The notes beneath the pieces are model-generated. The model searched no databases. It had not been told where the DNA came from and saw only the letters and a list, made by a program, of their open reading frames with translations. Below, in pieces: positions 1 to 9,858 of a stretch of 64,000 bases of DNA. The DNA comes from CAWIHK01 sp963835935 (GTDB lineage: Bacteria > Bacteroidota > Ignavibacteria > UBA10030 > CAVZMI01): positions 62,001-126,000 of the forward strand of contig CAWIHK010000006.1 in NCBI GenBank assembly GCA_963835935.1, given 5' to 3'. The position numbers and the translations under genes were made by a program. Each line of letters begins with the position of its first letter. The stretch's first letter is position 1.

Positions 1-1
1 A

Positions 2-97
2 TTCCTACCTGTGCCTGAGAAAAAATTGAATCTTGAAGGATTCGATTTATTCTTGATTGAAATTCCGAAGGTGATTTTTGTTTTTCAGGATGCGTAA
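2..97 (+). CDS. 3' end of an unidentified CDS (truncated by window edge)
   Basis: An open frame enters from the left edge and ends at a TAA at 95-97, giving a 31-residue tail that begins FLPVPEKKLNLEGFDLFLIE. Codons look like those of neighbouring genes and the other two plus-strand frames are closed by stops, so it is probably the C-terminus of a real gene transcribed toward the minus-strand DD-peptidase. Nothing in the fragment identifies a family. Too short for certainty. Confidence 0.4.
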   Translation, partial: FLPVPEKKLNLEGFDLFLIEIPKVIFVFQDA

Positions 98-184
98 GCG
101 ATGCAACGTGTGTTGTGCGGCATCCGCTGACGATTAGTGTTAAGCAAAGTAGAAAGAGAAAAGAATAAACATGTTGAACCGTTT

Positions 185-1699
185 TCAACCCTGAATTTTC
201 CCTCGCGAGAAATTTGCTAAAATTGCTCCAAGTCGATCTTGAATATTTTTAAGACGTGATCGGCCACGGCCAAAATCGTTTGAGTTGACCGAAAACGCAA
301 GGATCTCTCCATCGGCAGATGTAACATATCCTGCAAGAGACGTCACGCCGTGCAGTGTTCCGGTTTTTGCATGAAGATTATTTTCAGCGTAAGTTCCAAG
401 CATTCGTTGAGATAATGTACCGTCGACGCCTGCAGTCGAGAGAGAATTGTAAAACAACGGGAAAATATCCTGATGTTTATACATTGCAGTGAGGATCGCC
501 ACCATCGCGTCAGAACTTATCTGGTCGCTATGCGATATTCCCGATCCATCATAAATATCGTAAGAAGATTGATCAATTCCGATTTCATCAAGAAAATCAC
601 ATATCACATCCAGGCCTGATTGCAGAGAACCGGGAGTGCCGCGCAATTCGGCTCCAAGCAATTTCAACATCATCTCGGCGGCATAATTGTCGCTGCTTTT
701 ATTCATCTGATTGACAACATCCATAATCGGCGTTTCGAGAACAGCCAATTGTCTGGTTTTTAGCGGTGTTTTTCCAAGCTTTGTTGCGCCAGATACTTTA
801 ATACCTTCATCGTGCAATATTGAGTGGAACAGGACGCCTGCAAACCAGGCAGGAAATTGTACTGGAATAGTGTAATGTCGTGGTGATCGATTTGAAGAAA
901 TCCGTCCGGAAACAACCAGAATAGGCACGTCTCCGCTCCAGTTTATATGAACTGACGGATATGATCGCCGAAGCCGTGTCGTTGTTGCAGTATTTTGAAT
1001 TCGTATCGTTGGAAGTGATGGAGTCACATTCACGACAACTTTCTCTCCATTCTTTCTGCCTGCCGAAACGACAACAGTCATTGAATTTTCTTCGATCGAT
1101 AAACCGGACATTAGCGGCAATTTTATGGAAGTATATTCATCAATACATTCTTTTCGCTCGTACAGTTGATCAAAGAAAGAGTCATCGGCGATAATGTCCC
1201 CGTGAATTGAATCGATACCGAGAGACTTCATGTATTGGATCATTTTTCGTAAATCATCCGTGGTTAGGAATGGGTCGCCGCCGCCGCGCAAAAAAACATT
1301 TCCATGAATCGTTTTAGATGGAGCTGTAGAATCGTCTGTGCTAATGCTCGTTTTAAGTTTATAATTCGATCCTAATTTCACGAGAGCAGTGGAAGAGGTC
1401 AACAATTTCATAGTTGATGCCGGTACAAGCGGCCTTCTGGAATTCCTGCTGTATAAAACCTGTCCATCGGCTATGGCGACAATTTTTACACTTGTTGTAC
1501 TTCGTACAGCGATTTTAGTGCCGAATAGTTTATTCAAAGCGGTTGAGAGATTATCAGACGTGGTTTTTAGATTGATGGGTATAGAAGATTCCGATGAAGT
1601 GTGGTGTGAATTCCGGCGGGTTCGCGATTGAAGATCGACAGCGAGTAACGATATAGAAATAATGAAAAAAACAATCAATCGGAATGCTTTTTTATTCAT
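185..1699 (-). CDS. dacB: D-alanyl-D-alanine carboxypeptidase/endopeptidase, PBP4 (peptidase S13) type
   Basis: Periplasmic serine peptidase that trims pentapeptide stems and cuts DD-crosslinks in peptidoglycan. The three penicillin-binding motifs are visible: STMK (nucleophile Ser about 95, Lys 98), SDN (about 336) and KTG (about 445). An N-terminal hydrophobic stretch (LIVFFIISISLLAV) is the signal sequence or anchor. The frame can be extended 14 codons to 1741, but the ATG at 1699 directly precedes MNKKAFRL and the signal sequence and has a GGGG-type ribosome site about 11 bases upstream, so it is preferred. At 504 residues it fits S13 enzymes with the extra inserted domain. It is divergent from the next gene (1789), with only about 90 bp between them holding both promoters. 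Confidence 0.93.
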   Translation of the reverse strand: MNKKAFRLIVFFIISISLLAVDLQSRTRRNSHHTSSESSIPINLKTTSDNLSTALNKLFGTKIAVRSTTSVKIVAIADGQVLYSRNSRRPLVPASTMKLLTSSTALVKLGSNYKLKTSISTDDSTAPSKTIHGNVFLRGGGDPFLTTDDLRKMIQYMKSLGIDSIHGDIIADDSFFDQLYERKECIDEYTSIKLPLMSGLSIEENSMTVVVSAGRKNGEKVVVNVTPSLPTIRIQNTATTTRLRRSYPSVHINWSGDVPILVVSGRISSNRSPRHYTIPVQFPAWFAGVLFHSILHDEGIKVSGATKLGKTPLKTRQLAVLETPIMDVVNQMNKSSDNYAAEMMLKLLGAELRGTPGSLQSGLDVICDFLDEIGIDQSSYDIYDGSGISHSDQISSDAMVAILTAMYKHQDIFPLFYNSLSTAGVDGTLSQRMLGTYAENNLHAKTGTLHGVTSLAGYVTSADGEILAFSVNSNDFGRGRSRLKNIQDRLGAILANFSRGKIQG

Positions 1700-1788
1700 C
1701 GTAAGATCGTCCCCTTCATTGCTTGATACATTCAAATTCATTACATTTTAATAAAAAGGAAATTAAAAAGCAATGAACACGGGGGCTA

Positions 1789-3123
1789 ATGAAAATTCTT
1801 TCTATAGTTGTATTGTTATTCGTTCCGGTAATTTTAATTGCGCAAGCCGATCTTAGTATAACATTCGATGAATTCGTACAACAAGTTGATTCTATTTATA
1901 GTCCGGAACAACTGACGAATCTCCGGTCGCACTTTCCGGAAAAATTTGATATTTACGGTTATGCAGTCGGCGATTTTTCAGGCGACGACGTGCCCGACCT
2001 TGCTGTCTCAATCCGTCAACGCGATTTGCGGGGGAGAAAAGTAAAAGTTTTTTATTTTATCACCGACTCATTGAGTTTCACTTTAGCTCGCGAGAAAGTT
2101 CTCGAGTTCGTCGATATGCCGATTGAAATCGGTTTCTCAATTGAAACAGGAATCTGCTACACAACCCAGAAGTTGGGAAAAAATTCTTGGCGCATGGATG
2201 GTTACACATGGCGGGATGGAAATTTCTTTTTAGTAAATCGATATGAATCGACCCGCAAACCGTTAAAGCCATCGGGAAACGGCGACGTCGGTTATGAATG
2301 CACGTCGAATTATCGCACGCTGTACACCACGGAACAATATTTCAATCCAAGCAATAGCAAGCCATATTTTAGCACAGAGTATTATTCATTTCCCGTTTAT
2401 CCGCTCACGCTTAGTATTCATCCGCATGTATATTACGTAGTACGCGACACATCATATAAATTCATCACCTCCGGTTCGGAATTCTACAAAGGCAAAGACG
2501 ATGCGCAATTCGAAACGGCCGTTTTTTACGACGATGCATTTCTCTACTTTTTTGCCTGGGTCACTGACGATACCGTTGAGATCGAAGGAAATGATTGGGA
2601 CAAGATCGACCATATTCAACTCTGGTTCGATCTGAATTCAACAGGCAAACTATCGGGGACAATTACTTCCGCGCCAAATTTCCGTATCGTTCCTGATGAC
2701 AGCGTCTTCTGTGTCTCCATAGCAAGTGTTCGGCATGAGGATGATTTACAGCGTGTCAAGGTAAAATTGCGTTCGGAACCGACTCCGAATCAACAACGGC
2801 TTATCCGAAGAATTCGAGTCATCTCGAATCTTACAAAAGATGGATATGCAATCCGCGCGAGAATTCCGTTGGAACTTTTCGGCGGACGGTCGCGCTGTGA
2901 GAAAAAAATCGGATACACAATGGTACTTCATGATGTCGATGGAAAGGGAGCAAACGCAAAAGTGACCGAACTGGCAACGTCTTCATTCCGGCCATGGGAT
3001 CCCTCGACATTCGGTTGCTTGCAAATCATGAAGGAGAAAGAATACTATGGCGAAGTAATAGATCTAAATCGTGCCGAGATGGTGCAGAGCATGGTGGATG
3101 TGGGTATCGATGCATTCGATTAA
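1789..3123 (+). CDS. secreted protein with C-terminal CBM9-like domain
   Basis: A 444-residue protein with a clear N-terminal signal sequence (ILSIVVLLFVPVILIAQA, cleavage after AQA). Residues about 55-70 (AVGDFSGDDVPDLAVS) resemble an FG-GAP/VCBS-type calcium-binding loop. The C-terminal 200 residues, with FYDDAFLYFFAWVTDD and DHIQLWFDL followed by a strand-rich region ending near RPWDPSTFG, resemble the CBM9-like/DOMON fold that binds sugars or haem in exported proteins. Function is not known; the fold call is pattern recognition only. No T9SS sorting tail is present. It lies between the DD-peptidase gene and secA, with 189 bp before secA holding nothing else I can recognise. Confidence 0.75.
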   Translation: MKILSIVVLLFVPVILIAQADLSITFDEFVQQVDSIYSPEQLTNLRSHFPEKFDIYGYAVGDFSGDDVPDLAVSIRQRDLRGRKVKVFYFITDSLSFTLAREKVLEFVDMPIEIGFSIETGICYTTQKLGKNSWRMDGYTWRDGNFFLVNRYESTRKPLKPSGNGDVGYECTSNYRTLYTTEQYFNPSNSKPYFSTEYYSFPVYPLTLSIHPHVYYVVRDTSYKFITSGSEFYKGKDDAQFETAVFYDDAFLYFFAWVTDDTVEIEGNDWDKIDHIQLWFDLNSTGKLSGTITSAPNFRIVPDDSVFCVSIASVRHEDDLQRVKVKLRSEPTPNQQRLIRRIRVISNLTKDGYAIRARIPLELFGGRSRCEKKIGYTMVLHDVDGKGANAKVTELATSSFRPWDPSTFGCLQIMKEKEYYGEVIDLNRAEMVQSMVDVGIDAFD

Positions 3124-3312
3124 TAACTTTTTGTTTCCTCGTATCGAAAAACAATTGAAGAAATTGCTTGATCCGTTAAATTTTCCTTAAAAAATCAAGT
3201 CTTTTCTTCGACGGGTTTACGAGTTATTGGCGATACTTTCGAGTGTTTGGAATTAAATACATCGAGTGTTATATTAAAATCGATTTTTAAACATCAAAAC
3301 AGGAATATTTGA

Positions 3313-6300
3313 ATGTTAGATTTTTTTGCAAAATTGTTCGGCAGCAAACATGAACAGGATATTCAGATTCTGATCCCGGTTGTCGAACAGATAAATGAAA
3401 TTTTTAATGGATTGAAAGATTTATCCGACGATGAACTTCGGGCTAAAACAACAACATTTAAGGAAACAATCCGATCGGAAACTGCCGAGTATGAAACAAA
3501 GCTTGCCGAACTGCACGAAAAATTGAAAGAAGATATTCCTCACAGTGAGCGTGAAAATATAGTTTCGGAAATTCAGGAACTTGAGAAGGAATTGTACGAA
3601 GTTACACAGGAAGTTCTTAACGAAATTCTTCCCGAAGCATTTGCCGTGGTGAAAGAAACATGCCGCAGACTTCTCGGTTCATCGTGGGAAGTGACCGGCA
3701 CTAAGATTGTGTGGGATATGGTTCCGTTCGACGTGCAGTTAATCGGCGGGATTGTTCTTCACCAGGGGAAAATATCGGAGATGGCGACTGGTGAAGGAAA
3801 AACCTTGGTAGCAACCTTGCCCATGTATCTCAATGCCCTTACCGGAAAAGGCGTTCATCTGGTAACGGTCAACGATTATTTAGCAAAACGCGATTCGGAA
3901 TGGATGGAAAAAATATTCGAGTTCCATGGACTTACCATCGGTTGCATTCAATCGCAAATGGATTCTGCGCAGCGCCGTCTCATGTATAATTGCGATATCA
4001 CCTACGGAACAAATAACGAATTCGGTTTCGATTATCTGCGCGATAATATGGTGATAGATCCTGTTGAACTTGTTCAACGTGTCCATAACTATGCGATCGT
4101 GGATGAAGTCGATTCCGTTCTTATAGACGAAGCACGAACCCCGTTGATTATCAGCGGACCGGTGACGACGGAGGATCATCGTTTTGATGAAATGAAACCA
4201 CGTGTCGAACGTCTGTTTAACGCGCAACGTTCTTTGATGGCGAAAATTCTGAATGAAGCCGAACAAAACCTTAGTGAAGGTAAAACCGAGGAAGCTGGCG
4301 TTCTTCTTCTCCGTGCCTACCGAGGACTCCCAAAAAATAATCGGCTGTTGAAAATATTTTCCGAGCCGTCTAATAAAAAGTTAATGCAGGATACAGAGAT
4401 CGAATACCTCCGTGAACAGGAACGGAGAATGCCCGAAATCGATGACGAACTCTATTTCTCGATCGATGAAAAGAACCATGGCATCAATCTTTCCGATAAA
4501 GGACGCGAAACTCTGGCTGGCGGAAGCAGTGAAAAAGATTTTTTCGTTCTTCCCGATCTCGGAACGGAAATCAGTATTCTCGAAGCCGACGAGAATCTTT
4601 CAGCCGACGAAAAAATCCGGAAGAAGGATGAACTCAACAGACTCTACGCCGAACGCAGCGATCGTATCCATACAATTACACAACTTCTTCGTGCCTATGC
4701 GCTGTACGAAAAGGATGAGGAATATATCGTAAGTGAAGACAGTAAAGTGATGATCGTGGATGAATTTACCGGCCGTGTACTTCATGGCCGCAGGTATTCC
4801 GACGGCTTGCATCAGGCGATAGAGGCAAAAGAGGGAGTGAAAGTCGAGCGCGATATGCAAACACTCGCGACGATTACTCTTCAAAATTATTTTCGATTAT
4901 ATAAAAAGTTGGCAGGCATGACCGGTACCGCTGTTACTGAAGCTTCGGAATTTTTTGACATCTATAAACTTGACGTGGTTCTCATTCCGACAAACAAACC
5001 CGTGATACGTCTCGACCATGAAGATGTTGTTTACAAAACGAAGAGAGAAAAATATAACGCAGTTATTCAGGAAGTTGAGGCATGTCGAGCAACCGGACAG
5101 CCGACGCTTGTCGGTACAACGAGCGTGGAAGTATCCGAAACGCTCAGCCGGATGCTCAAACGAAAAGGCATTGCGCATAATGTCTTAAACGCAAAACATC
5201 ATCAACGTGAAGCCGAGATTGTCGCTCATGCCGGATTACCCGGCGGCGTGACAATAGCTACGAACATGGCCGGTCGTGGAACAGATATCAAACTGGGACC
5301 GGGAGTGAGAGAGGTCGGCGGTTTACATATCGTCGGTACGGAACGGCACGAAGCACGGAGAATTGACCGGCAACTTCGCGGTCGATCGGGCCGTCAGGGT
5401 GATCCAGGTTCCTCGAAATTTTTCCTTTCCCTCGAAGACGATCTCATGCGATTGTTCGGCAGCGAACGCATTGCCGGAATCATGGAACGCCTTGGTCTTA
5501 AAGATGGCGAACAAATTCAACATCGTATGATCACGCGCTCGATAGAACGGGCGCAAAGAAAGGTTGAAGAAAACAATTTCGGGATCCGAAAACGATTGTT
5601 AGAATACGACAATGTCATGAACCAGCAGAGGGAAGTGATTTACGCGCGCCGTCGCCATGCTCTTATGGGTGAACGTTTGAAGGATGAAATACTCGAGATG
5701 GTTGCCGATTGGATTTATACGCGTGTTGCGAAAGCGTTCGAAGACGGCGAAATTGAAGAAATGTGTCAGGATGTTCGCAATAAGTTGATCATCGATGTCA
5801 AGTACACACCGGATGAATTCCAGAATCTTGGCCGTGATGGTGTGTCTTCGAACATTCTGAAGGAAGCAGAAGAATTTTATCGACGAAAAGAAGAACGTCT
5901 CGGCACCCAGTTGCTAGCAGATATGGAACGGATGATCACACTTCAGGTGATCGATGAGAGATGGAAAGAACACCTGCGGGAAATGGATGATTTGAAAGAA
6001 GGAATCAATCTGCGCGCGTATGGACAAAAAGATCCGTTGTTGGAATATAAGGGTGAAGCTTTTTCTATGTTTGCCCAGATGATTGAGATGATTGATGACG
6101 AAGTGGTTAATTTGGCATACAAACTATTCCCGGTTGCGCCGGAAGAGGTTCAAGTGCGTCGGACAACACGTGCCCCGCGTCAGGTCGTGTTATCGCATGA
6201 TGAAACTCAGGGTCTTGGAATTCGGGCAACACAATCTCCGGATCAGCCTCCGCAAAGAGCGGAAAAACCCAAGCCAATACATGTGGAACAGAAAGTGGGG

Positions 6301-6360
6301 CGTAATGAGCCCTGCCCTTGCGGAAGCGGTAGAAAATATAAAAACTGTCACGGTAAATAA
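3313..6360 (+). CDS. secA: preprotein translocase ATPase SecA
   Basis: Motor of the Sec pathway, pushing unfolded preproteins through SecYEG at the cytoplasmic membrane. The 1015-residue product starts MLDFFAKLFGSK and has the DEAD-motor motifs: Walker A in MATGEGKTLVATLP (about 157-170), DEVDSVLIDEARTPLIISG (about 264), and the second nucleotide-binding fold motif TNMAGRGTDIKLG (about 650). The C-terminus ends with the zinc-binding SEC-C motif CPCGSGRKYKNCH that contacts SecB or the ribosome. It is about 110 residues longer than the E. coli protein; the extra sequence lies around residues 310-480 in NBD1/preprotein cross-linking region, as is common in Bacteroidota/Chlorobi homologues. The PII gene follows 11 bp downstream, so the two are probably cotranscribed. 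Confidence 0.98.
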   Translation: MLDFFAKLFGSKHEQDIQILIPVVEQINEIFNGLKDLSDDELRAKTTTFKETIRSETAEYETKLAELHEKLKEDIPHSERENIVSEIQELEKELYEVTQEVLNEILPEAFAVVKETCRRLLGSSWEVTGTKIVWDMVPFDVQLIGGIVLHQGKISEMATGEGKTLVATLPMYLNALTGKGVHLVTVNDYLAKRDSEWMEKIFEFHGLTIGCIQSQMDSAQRRLMYNCDITYGTNNEFGFDYLRDNMVIDPVELVQRVHNYAIVDEVDSVLIDEARTPLIISGPVTTEDHRFDEMKPRVERLFNAQRSLMAKILNEAEQNLSEGKTEEAGVLLLRAYRGLPKNNRLLKIFSEPSNKKLMQDTEIEYLREQERRMPEIDDELYFSIDEKNHGINLSDKGRETLAGGSSEKDFFVLPDLGTEISILEADENLSADEKIRKKDELNRLYAERSDRIHTITQLLRAYALYEKDEEYIVSEDSKVMIVDEFTGRVLHGRRYSDGLHQAIEAKEGVKVERDMQTLATITLQNYFRLYKKLAGMTGTAVTEASEFFDIYKLDVVLIPTNKPVIRLDHEDVVYKTKREKYNAVIQEVEACRATGQPTLVGTTSVEVSETLSRMLKRKGIAHNVLNAKHHQREAEIVAHAGLPGGVTIATNMAGRGTDIKLGPGVREVGGLHIVGTERHEARRIDRQLRGRSGRQGDPGSSKFFLSLEDDLMRLFGSERIAGIMERLGLKDGEQIQHRMITRSIERAQRKVEENNFGIRKRLLEYDNVMNQQREVIYARRRHALMGERLKDEILEMVADWIYTRVAKAFEDGEIEEMCQDVRNKLIIDVKYTPDEFQNLGRDGVSSNILKEAEEFYRRKEERLGTQLLADMERMITLQVIDERWKEHLREMDDLKEGINLRAYGQKDPLLEYKGEAFSMFAQMIEMIDDEVVNLAYKLFPVAPEEVQVRRTTRAPRQVVLSHDETQGLGIRATQSPDQPPQRAEKPKPIHVEQKVGRNEPCPCGSGRKYKNCHGK

Positions 6361-6371
6361 TTGAGGACATC

Positions 6372-6710
6372 ATGAAAAAAATTGAAGCGATTATTCGGCC
6401 CTTCAAAATTGACGACGTACGCGAAGCTTTGAGTGAGATCGGAATCCGCGGAATGACCTTGACTGAAGTGAAAGGCTACGGACGACAAAAAGGTCACACC
6501 GAGTTGTACCGTGGTTCAGAATATCATATCGATTTTCTTCCAAAAATCAAACTGGAAGTGATCGTGAGTGATCAAATGGTAGAGAAAGTTGTCGACTCCA
6601 TTATCAAGACTTCAAAAACAGGACAGATTGGCGATGGAAAAATATTCGTTTATCCGGTTGAAGATGCAATACGCGTACGAACAGAGGAATCGGGCGACGA
6701 CGCATTGTAA
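6372..6710 (+). CDS. glnB: nitrogen regulatory protein P-II
   Basis: A 112-residue PII signal transducer, which senses 2-oxoglutarate, ATP/ADP and glutamine state and adjusts nitrogen enzymes or ammonium channels. The T-loop carries the uridylylation tyrosine at the canonical position 51 (GSEY51HIDF), and the B-loop TGQIGDGKIFV is intact. The N-terminus MKKIEAIIRPFKIDDVREAL is typical. Usually PII genes sit beside glnA or amtB; here the neighbour is secA and no ammonium transporter follows, so it is called GlnB-like rather than GlnK. A weak stem-loop followed by T-rich sequence lies just downstream. Confidence 0.95.
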   Translation: MKKIEAIIRPFKIDDVREALSEIGIRGMTLTEVKGYGRQKGHTELYRGSEYHIDFLPKIKLEVIVSDQMVEKVVDSIIKTSKTGQIGDGKIFVYPVEDAIRVRTEESGDDAL

Positions 6711-6735
6711 ATGATTACTTATTGTGTTTTTCGTG

Positions 6736-6788
6736 AAGGCGGCTTCCAATCTGCGTTTTGTTGATGGATGGTCGCCTTTGCTTTTTAT
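6736..6788 (+). terminator. possible intrinsic terminator after glnB
   Basis: AAGGCG at 6736-6741 can pair with CGCCTT at 6773-6778, followed by TGCTTTTTAT. The loop is long and only partly paired, so this is a weak candidate, but its position 26 bp after the PII stop is right. Confidence 0.35.
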
Positions 6789-6990
6789 ATATTCTTGATT
6801 TCACATCTATGGTATTATTCTTTTTCCTTTCTATTTCTTACCCCTTGATAAGCTCGGTATTAACTTTTTCTTCGATTTACACTTAACGATAAGATATTAT
6901 TTTCCAAATTTACAGTATACCAGTTGAAGCGATCAAAAATAGTTGTAAGAATTTTACTTGACTTTTTCCTTTTCTTCATATATTTTAATC

Positions 6991-7020
6991 ACTGCTCCAC
7001 TGCTCCACTGCTCCACTGCT
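6991..7020 (+). repeat. tandem octamer ACTGCTCC, 3.75 copies
   Basis: Three exact copies of ACTGCTCC plus ACTGCT, followed by AATATATTAG. The same octamer array (2.75 copies) occurs at 13825-13846, again directly upstream of the same noncoding repeat, so the array is part of a larger two-copy element (copy A here). Confidence 0.85.
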
Positions 7021-7030
7021 AATATATTAG

Positions 7031-7250
7031 TTTGAAAAATATTCTTTACACATGGAGGTGCAGGATAAAGCAAACTTATCTCTGCAGATTTTTATTAGGT
7101 ATAAGGAGATTCCCTTTTTTCTCCAGGACCAAAACTTTATAATATTCTCTACACGCTTGCATCGAGTATGCGAGTATTTGTGAATAGCCGTTTATCCCGA
7201 CAAATCGGGATCACGCATGGTTCTGTGAGGAGCAATGAAAGTATCTTTAA
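7031..7250 (+). mobile_element. noncoding repeat copy A with group II intron domain V-like 3' end
   Basis: This stretch is a diverged copy of 15337-15595. Shared landmarks in order are TTTACACATGGAGGTGC, AATAAAG/ATAAAG then AAACTTAT, AAGGAGATTC, CTCTACACGCTTGC, GTATTT-n3-GAA-n-AGCCGT, CACGCATGGTTCTGTGA and GCAATGAAAGTATC. The AGCCGT...ACGCATGGTTCTGTG pair is the signature of group II intron domain V, followed by a domain VI-like tail. In this copy the domain V terminal loop is replaced by the hairpin TCCCGA-CAAA-TCGGGA (7195-7210). No reverse transcriptase lies nearby, so this would be an ORF-less or relic intron end. Alternatively it could be a structured 5' leader, since a gene starts about 95 bp later. 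The rest of 6711-7344 holds nothing else I recognise. Confidence 0.5.
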
Positions 7251-7344
7251 TTTTTGTAGAAATCAAATTGTCTAATCGATATGTAGAATCTTTTTTTTGT
7301 TCAACATCGGTTGAACGGCACAAACAACAATTATCGGAGAAACA

Positions 7345-8001
7345 ATGAAAACATCTTTTCTTCTATTCTTGTGTTTATTAGCTGTAACAGATTTTAATTT
7401 ATTGTCGCAAACAGCACATCCCAACGAGGCGTTCGTTTCGATAAATACCGGAGGTTTTTTTAGCGCTCACGAAGATTTTGCTAAAATATATAATTCGAAT
7501 TTTGGACTTACTCTCGGAACTGGATTGGGTTTTCCTGTATATAACAGAATCTATCTGTTAGGAAAAGCGACCTATTTTTCAAAGACTGGTACTCCCATTG
7601 TTGATACTTATAATATCGATAGTAACGGCAAACTTACAAAAAATTCTGAAATAAGAGACGGAACTGCGAGTTTCAAACAATGGATCATCGATGGTGGTTT
7701 ACAATATAGTTTCATTTTAACTCAAGATTATGCTATTGGCATTAATGGCGGCATCATGTTCTCAATAATAAGAGAACATCAAAGTAGCTTGAATGGAACA
7801 TTAAGTTCAGCCATAGAAGGTTCCGGCATTTTTGGTTATTTTGCAGGAATAAGTTTAGAAAGGCATTTTACAGAAAGCCCATTTTCCATTTTTGGAGAAG
7901 CACAATATAATTTTTCTCGCAGCGATATACTAAATCTAATTGGTAGTTATGGCGGGACAAATATTACTATTGGATTACGTTACTATTTCACATTTAAGTA
8001 A
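7345..8001 (+). CDS. outer-membrane beta-barrel family protein
   Basis: A 218-residue protein with a signal sequence (FLLFLCLLAVTDFNLLSQ). The mature part is made of alternating amphipathic strands with Gly-aromatic turns (INTGGFFSAHEDF, LTLGTGLGFPVYNRIYLLGKATYF, FGEAQYNFSRSD) and ends with the strand ITIGLRYYFTFK, as in small 8-stranded OmpA/PorT-like barrels. No function can be assigned. A second, unrelated-looking barrel protein at 12309 sits in the matching position in front of the other half of the split lipase gene, which suggests this zone was built from repeated barrel/lipase/lipoprotein units. Confidence 0.7.
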   Translation: MKTSFLLFLCLLAVTDFNLLSQTAHPNEAFVSINTGGFFSAHEDFAKIYNSNFGLTLGTGLGFPVYNRIYLLGKATYFSKTGTPIVDTYNIDSNGKLTKNSEIRDGTASFKQWIIDGGLQYSFILTQDYAIGINGGIMFSIIREHQSSLNGTLSSAIEGSGIFGYFAGISLERHFTESPFSIFGEAQYNFSRSDILNLIGSYGGTNITIGLRYYFTFK

Positions 8002-8104
8002 AAAATGTGAGTTGCAAGAGTGCTCTCCATACATGGTTCCATCACTAAACCGAAAGAGCCGTGGAAAGAATTGTAACGATATGTGGTAAGTTGAGGTGAA
8101 AAAG

Positions 8105-8217
8105 AGAAATTTGTTTCTATTGATGGTCCACAACAAGGAGCCGTCGTTTCATATGATCTGCAATCTTTTATTAAGAATCAAACATCATGTGGGGCACAGG
8201 TAGCAGATGATTTTACC
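8105..8217 (+). repeat. 113-bp exact direct repeat, copy 1
   Basis: Identical base for base to 13711-13823 (offset 5606). Flanks differ immediately on both sides: G versus A upstream, AAG versus CAC downstream. The repeat lies in the lipase-like reading frame just after the nucleophile-elbow region of the other copy. Confidence 0.95.
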
Positions 8218-9036
8218 AAGTTTGGATTAAATAATGATGCTGCGAAACAATTGTTGACGAGAAATCCCTATGAGAATACCGCACACACATCTTTTTATAC
8301 TGAGATGCAAAATCTGAATAGTGGAATTGGTTATCCTAGACTTACAACGAATATTGGAGTGACCTTTTCGAATGGTTCGCCCAATCCAAATTCAGGGCAT
8401 TGGTTGGATATTAACTATTCTGGTGTACTTGGTACTGGTCTGTGTGGAGTTGATCAATCATTTGATTTGTCTTCCGAAGAAGAAGTGGCTGGTTCTTACT
8501 TTCCGACATCGCTAATTCAGAAAGATAATAAGCCACTATTCTGGGGTTGGGAAAAAATAACCATATATTCAAGTCCAACATTTATACCCTATACAAGTTC
8601 TTTGGATCTGATGAATAGTACATCAAAGTTTGACACCGTCATACAATCCTCTTCGAATCATTTTCATGATGAGTTTCCTCCAGAAGTCATAAATCCATTG
8701 CTCAGGATTCTAATGCCTCAATGCAATCTTACAATTAAACACCAGATATTAGAATCTGGCGTAATAGTGACGGAGCCGATAAAAACGACTTGTGAATATT
8801 TCTCCTATGCGATAGTTGTGCCAAGTTCAATAAGTGATGGAAATGGTTTGAATGATGTTTTTATAGTGGGAGCTTTTGGCGAATTTTTACACTGGAATGG
8901 AGCGAGTTGGAAAAGTTTTATAGGGCAAACTGGTCTTGTCGACGGCTGTTATACGAGTATTGCGGTTAAGAGGGACGAGGTTATTGCAGTCGGTCTCACT
9001 TCAAGCCGTGCAGTTATTGCTGTGGGTAAACGATAA
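8105..9036 (+). pseudogene. C-terminal half of split lipase-like secreted protein
   Basis: The open frame runs from a stop at 8092 to TAA at 9036 without a convincing start; a TTG at 8251 opens the longest start-bearing frame. The first 113 bp (8105-8217) are identical to 13711-13823, the end of the other half, and the reading frame agrees in both (FVSIDGPQQGAVVSYDLQSF). After the identity this copy continues as KFGLNNDAAKQLL and on for about 270 residues, ending EVIAVGLTSSRAVIAVGKR. So this segment supplies exactly what the truncated copy at 12869-13823 lacks. The last 17 residues resemble the tail of the lipoprotein ending at 12095. The 103 bp before it (8002-8104) match neither lipase half. 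Confidence 0.7.
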
Positions 9037-9064
9037 GAGTAAAAAATGAAAGGGAAATAAACCA

Positions 9065-9858
9065 ATGAAGAGATATTTTCTAATACTTCTGACGATTTCT
9101 ACTATTGCCTTCACTTCCATGACATGTCATTCGCCGACCCAGCCGTCGGGAAACGATTCTTTCACAATAGAGCTTGCAGATACTTCCTGCATTGAGGCAT
9201 GGCTGAATGTTCATCTTGAGAAATCCTTTAATCAAAGGACAATTGAGATAAAGCGGGATACAGGAGTAGTAATGAGATTTAGCCTTTCCCAAACCGATAC
9301 GATAGTCTCCGACACTGGATTACTTCCGAATAAAGCTTACACCTACATTGCAGAACTGACAAACGGCACAACGGTGGTTAAGACAACCGACCCGCTTTAC
9401 GTGCGGACGCTGGACACGACGAGCAGCAACTTCACGTTTCAGACATTTACGCTCGGCGGTGCGACGAGCAGTGAGCTTTACGACGTGGCAATCATTAATG
9501 ACACACTCGCATATGCAGTCGGACAGATTTACGGCTATAACTCTATCGGGCAGATTGACCAGCAACCGTATGGTGTAGCGGTATGGAACGGACGGCAATG
9601 GAGTCTTCGTAAAGTGTACGCGTACACTCAACAAGGATACCTTGAAAATATTCGGCCAATTACAGGTGTATTAATATTTTCTGTAACGGATATTTGGCTC
9701 GCTGATGGCAACGTGTACCATTGGAATGGGCAAGATTCAATACTTACCCCCTATTGGATTAGCGGATATCCAGGAAACTCCAACCCAGTCCTGGGGCCAG
9801 GTCAAGGTGTGAACAAACTGTGGGGAACGTCTGCTCAAAATATTTATGGGGGGGGGGG
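9065..9858 (+). pseudogene. propeller-like lipoprotein, N-terminal part (interrupted by IS110)
   Basis: Starts MKRYFLILLTISTIAFTSMTC with a lipobox-like cysteine at residue 21, so probably a lipoprotein. Residues about 30-120 look like an FnIII-type domain and the remainder carries repeats of the type DVAIINDTLAYAVGQIY and VWNGRQWSL, seen also in the lipoprotein at 16101. The coding frame runs into an 11-G homopolymer (9848-9858) and then into the IS110 element, where it ends artificially at 9877. The missing C-terminus resumes at 11510. Fusing the flanks with one extra G would read NIYGGGG-FLGRYNGNTWTKL, so the interrupted gene is otherwise intact. Confidence 0.8.

Noticed and set aside
6991..7020. 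Short tandem ACTGCTCC array as a CRISPR-like repeat
   Set aside because: Units are 8 bp with no spacers; no cas genes. It is a simple tandem repeat heading a mobile element copy.
8002..8104. Third copy of the domain V-like element (AGCCGTGGA and CATGGTTCC present)
   Set aside because: The two strings occur in reversed order and do not form the hairpin; none of the upstream landmarks is present.
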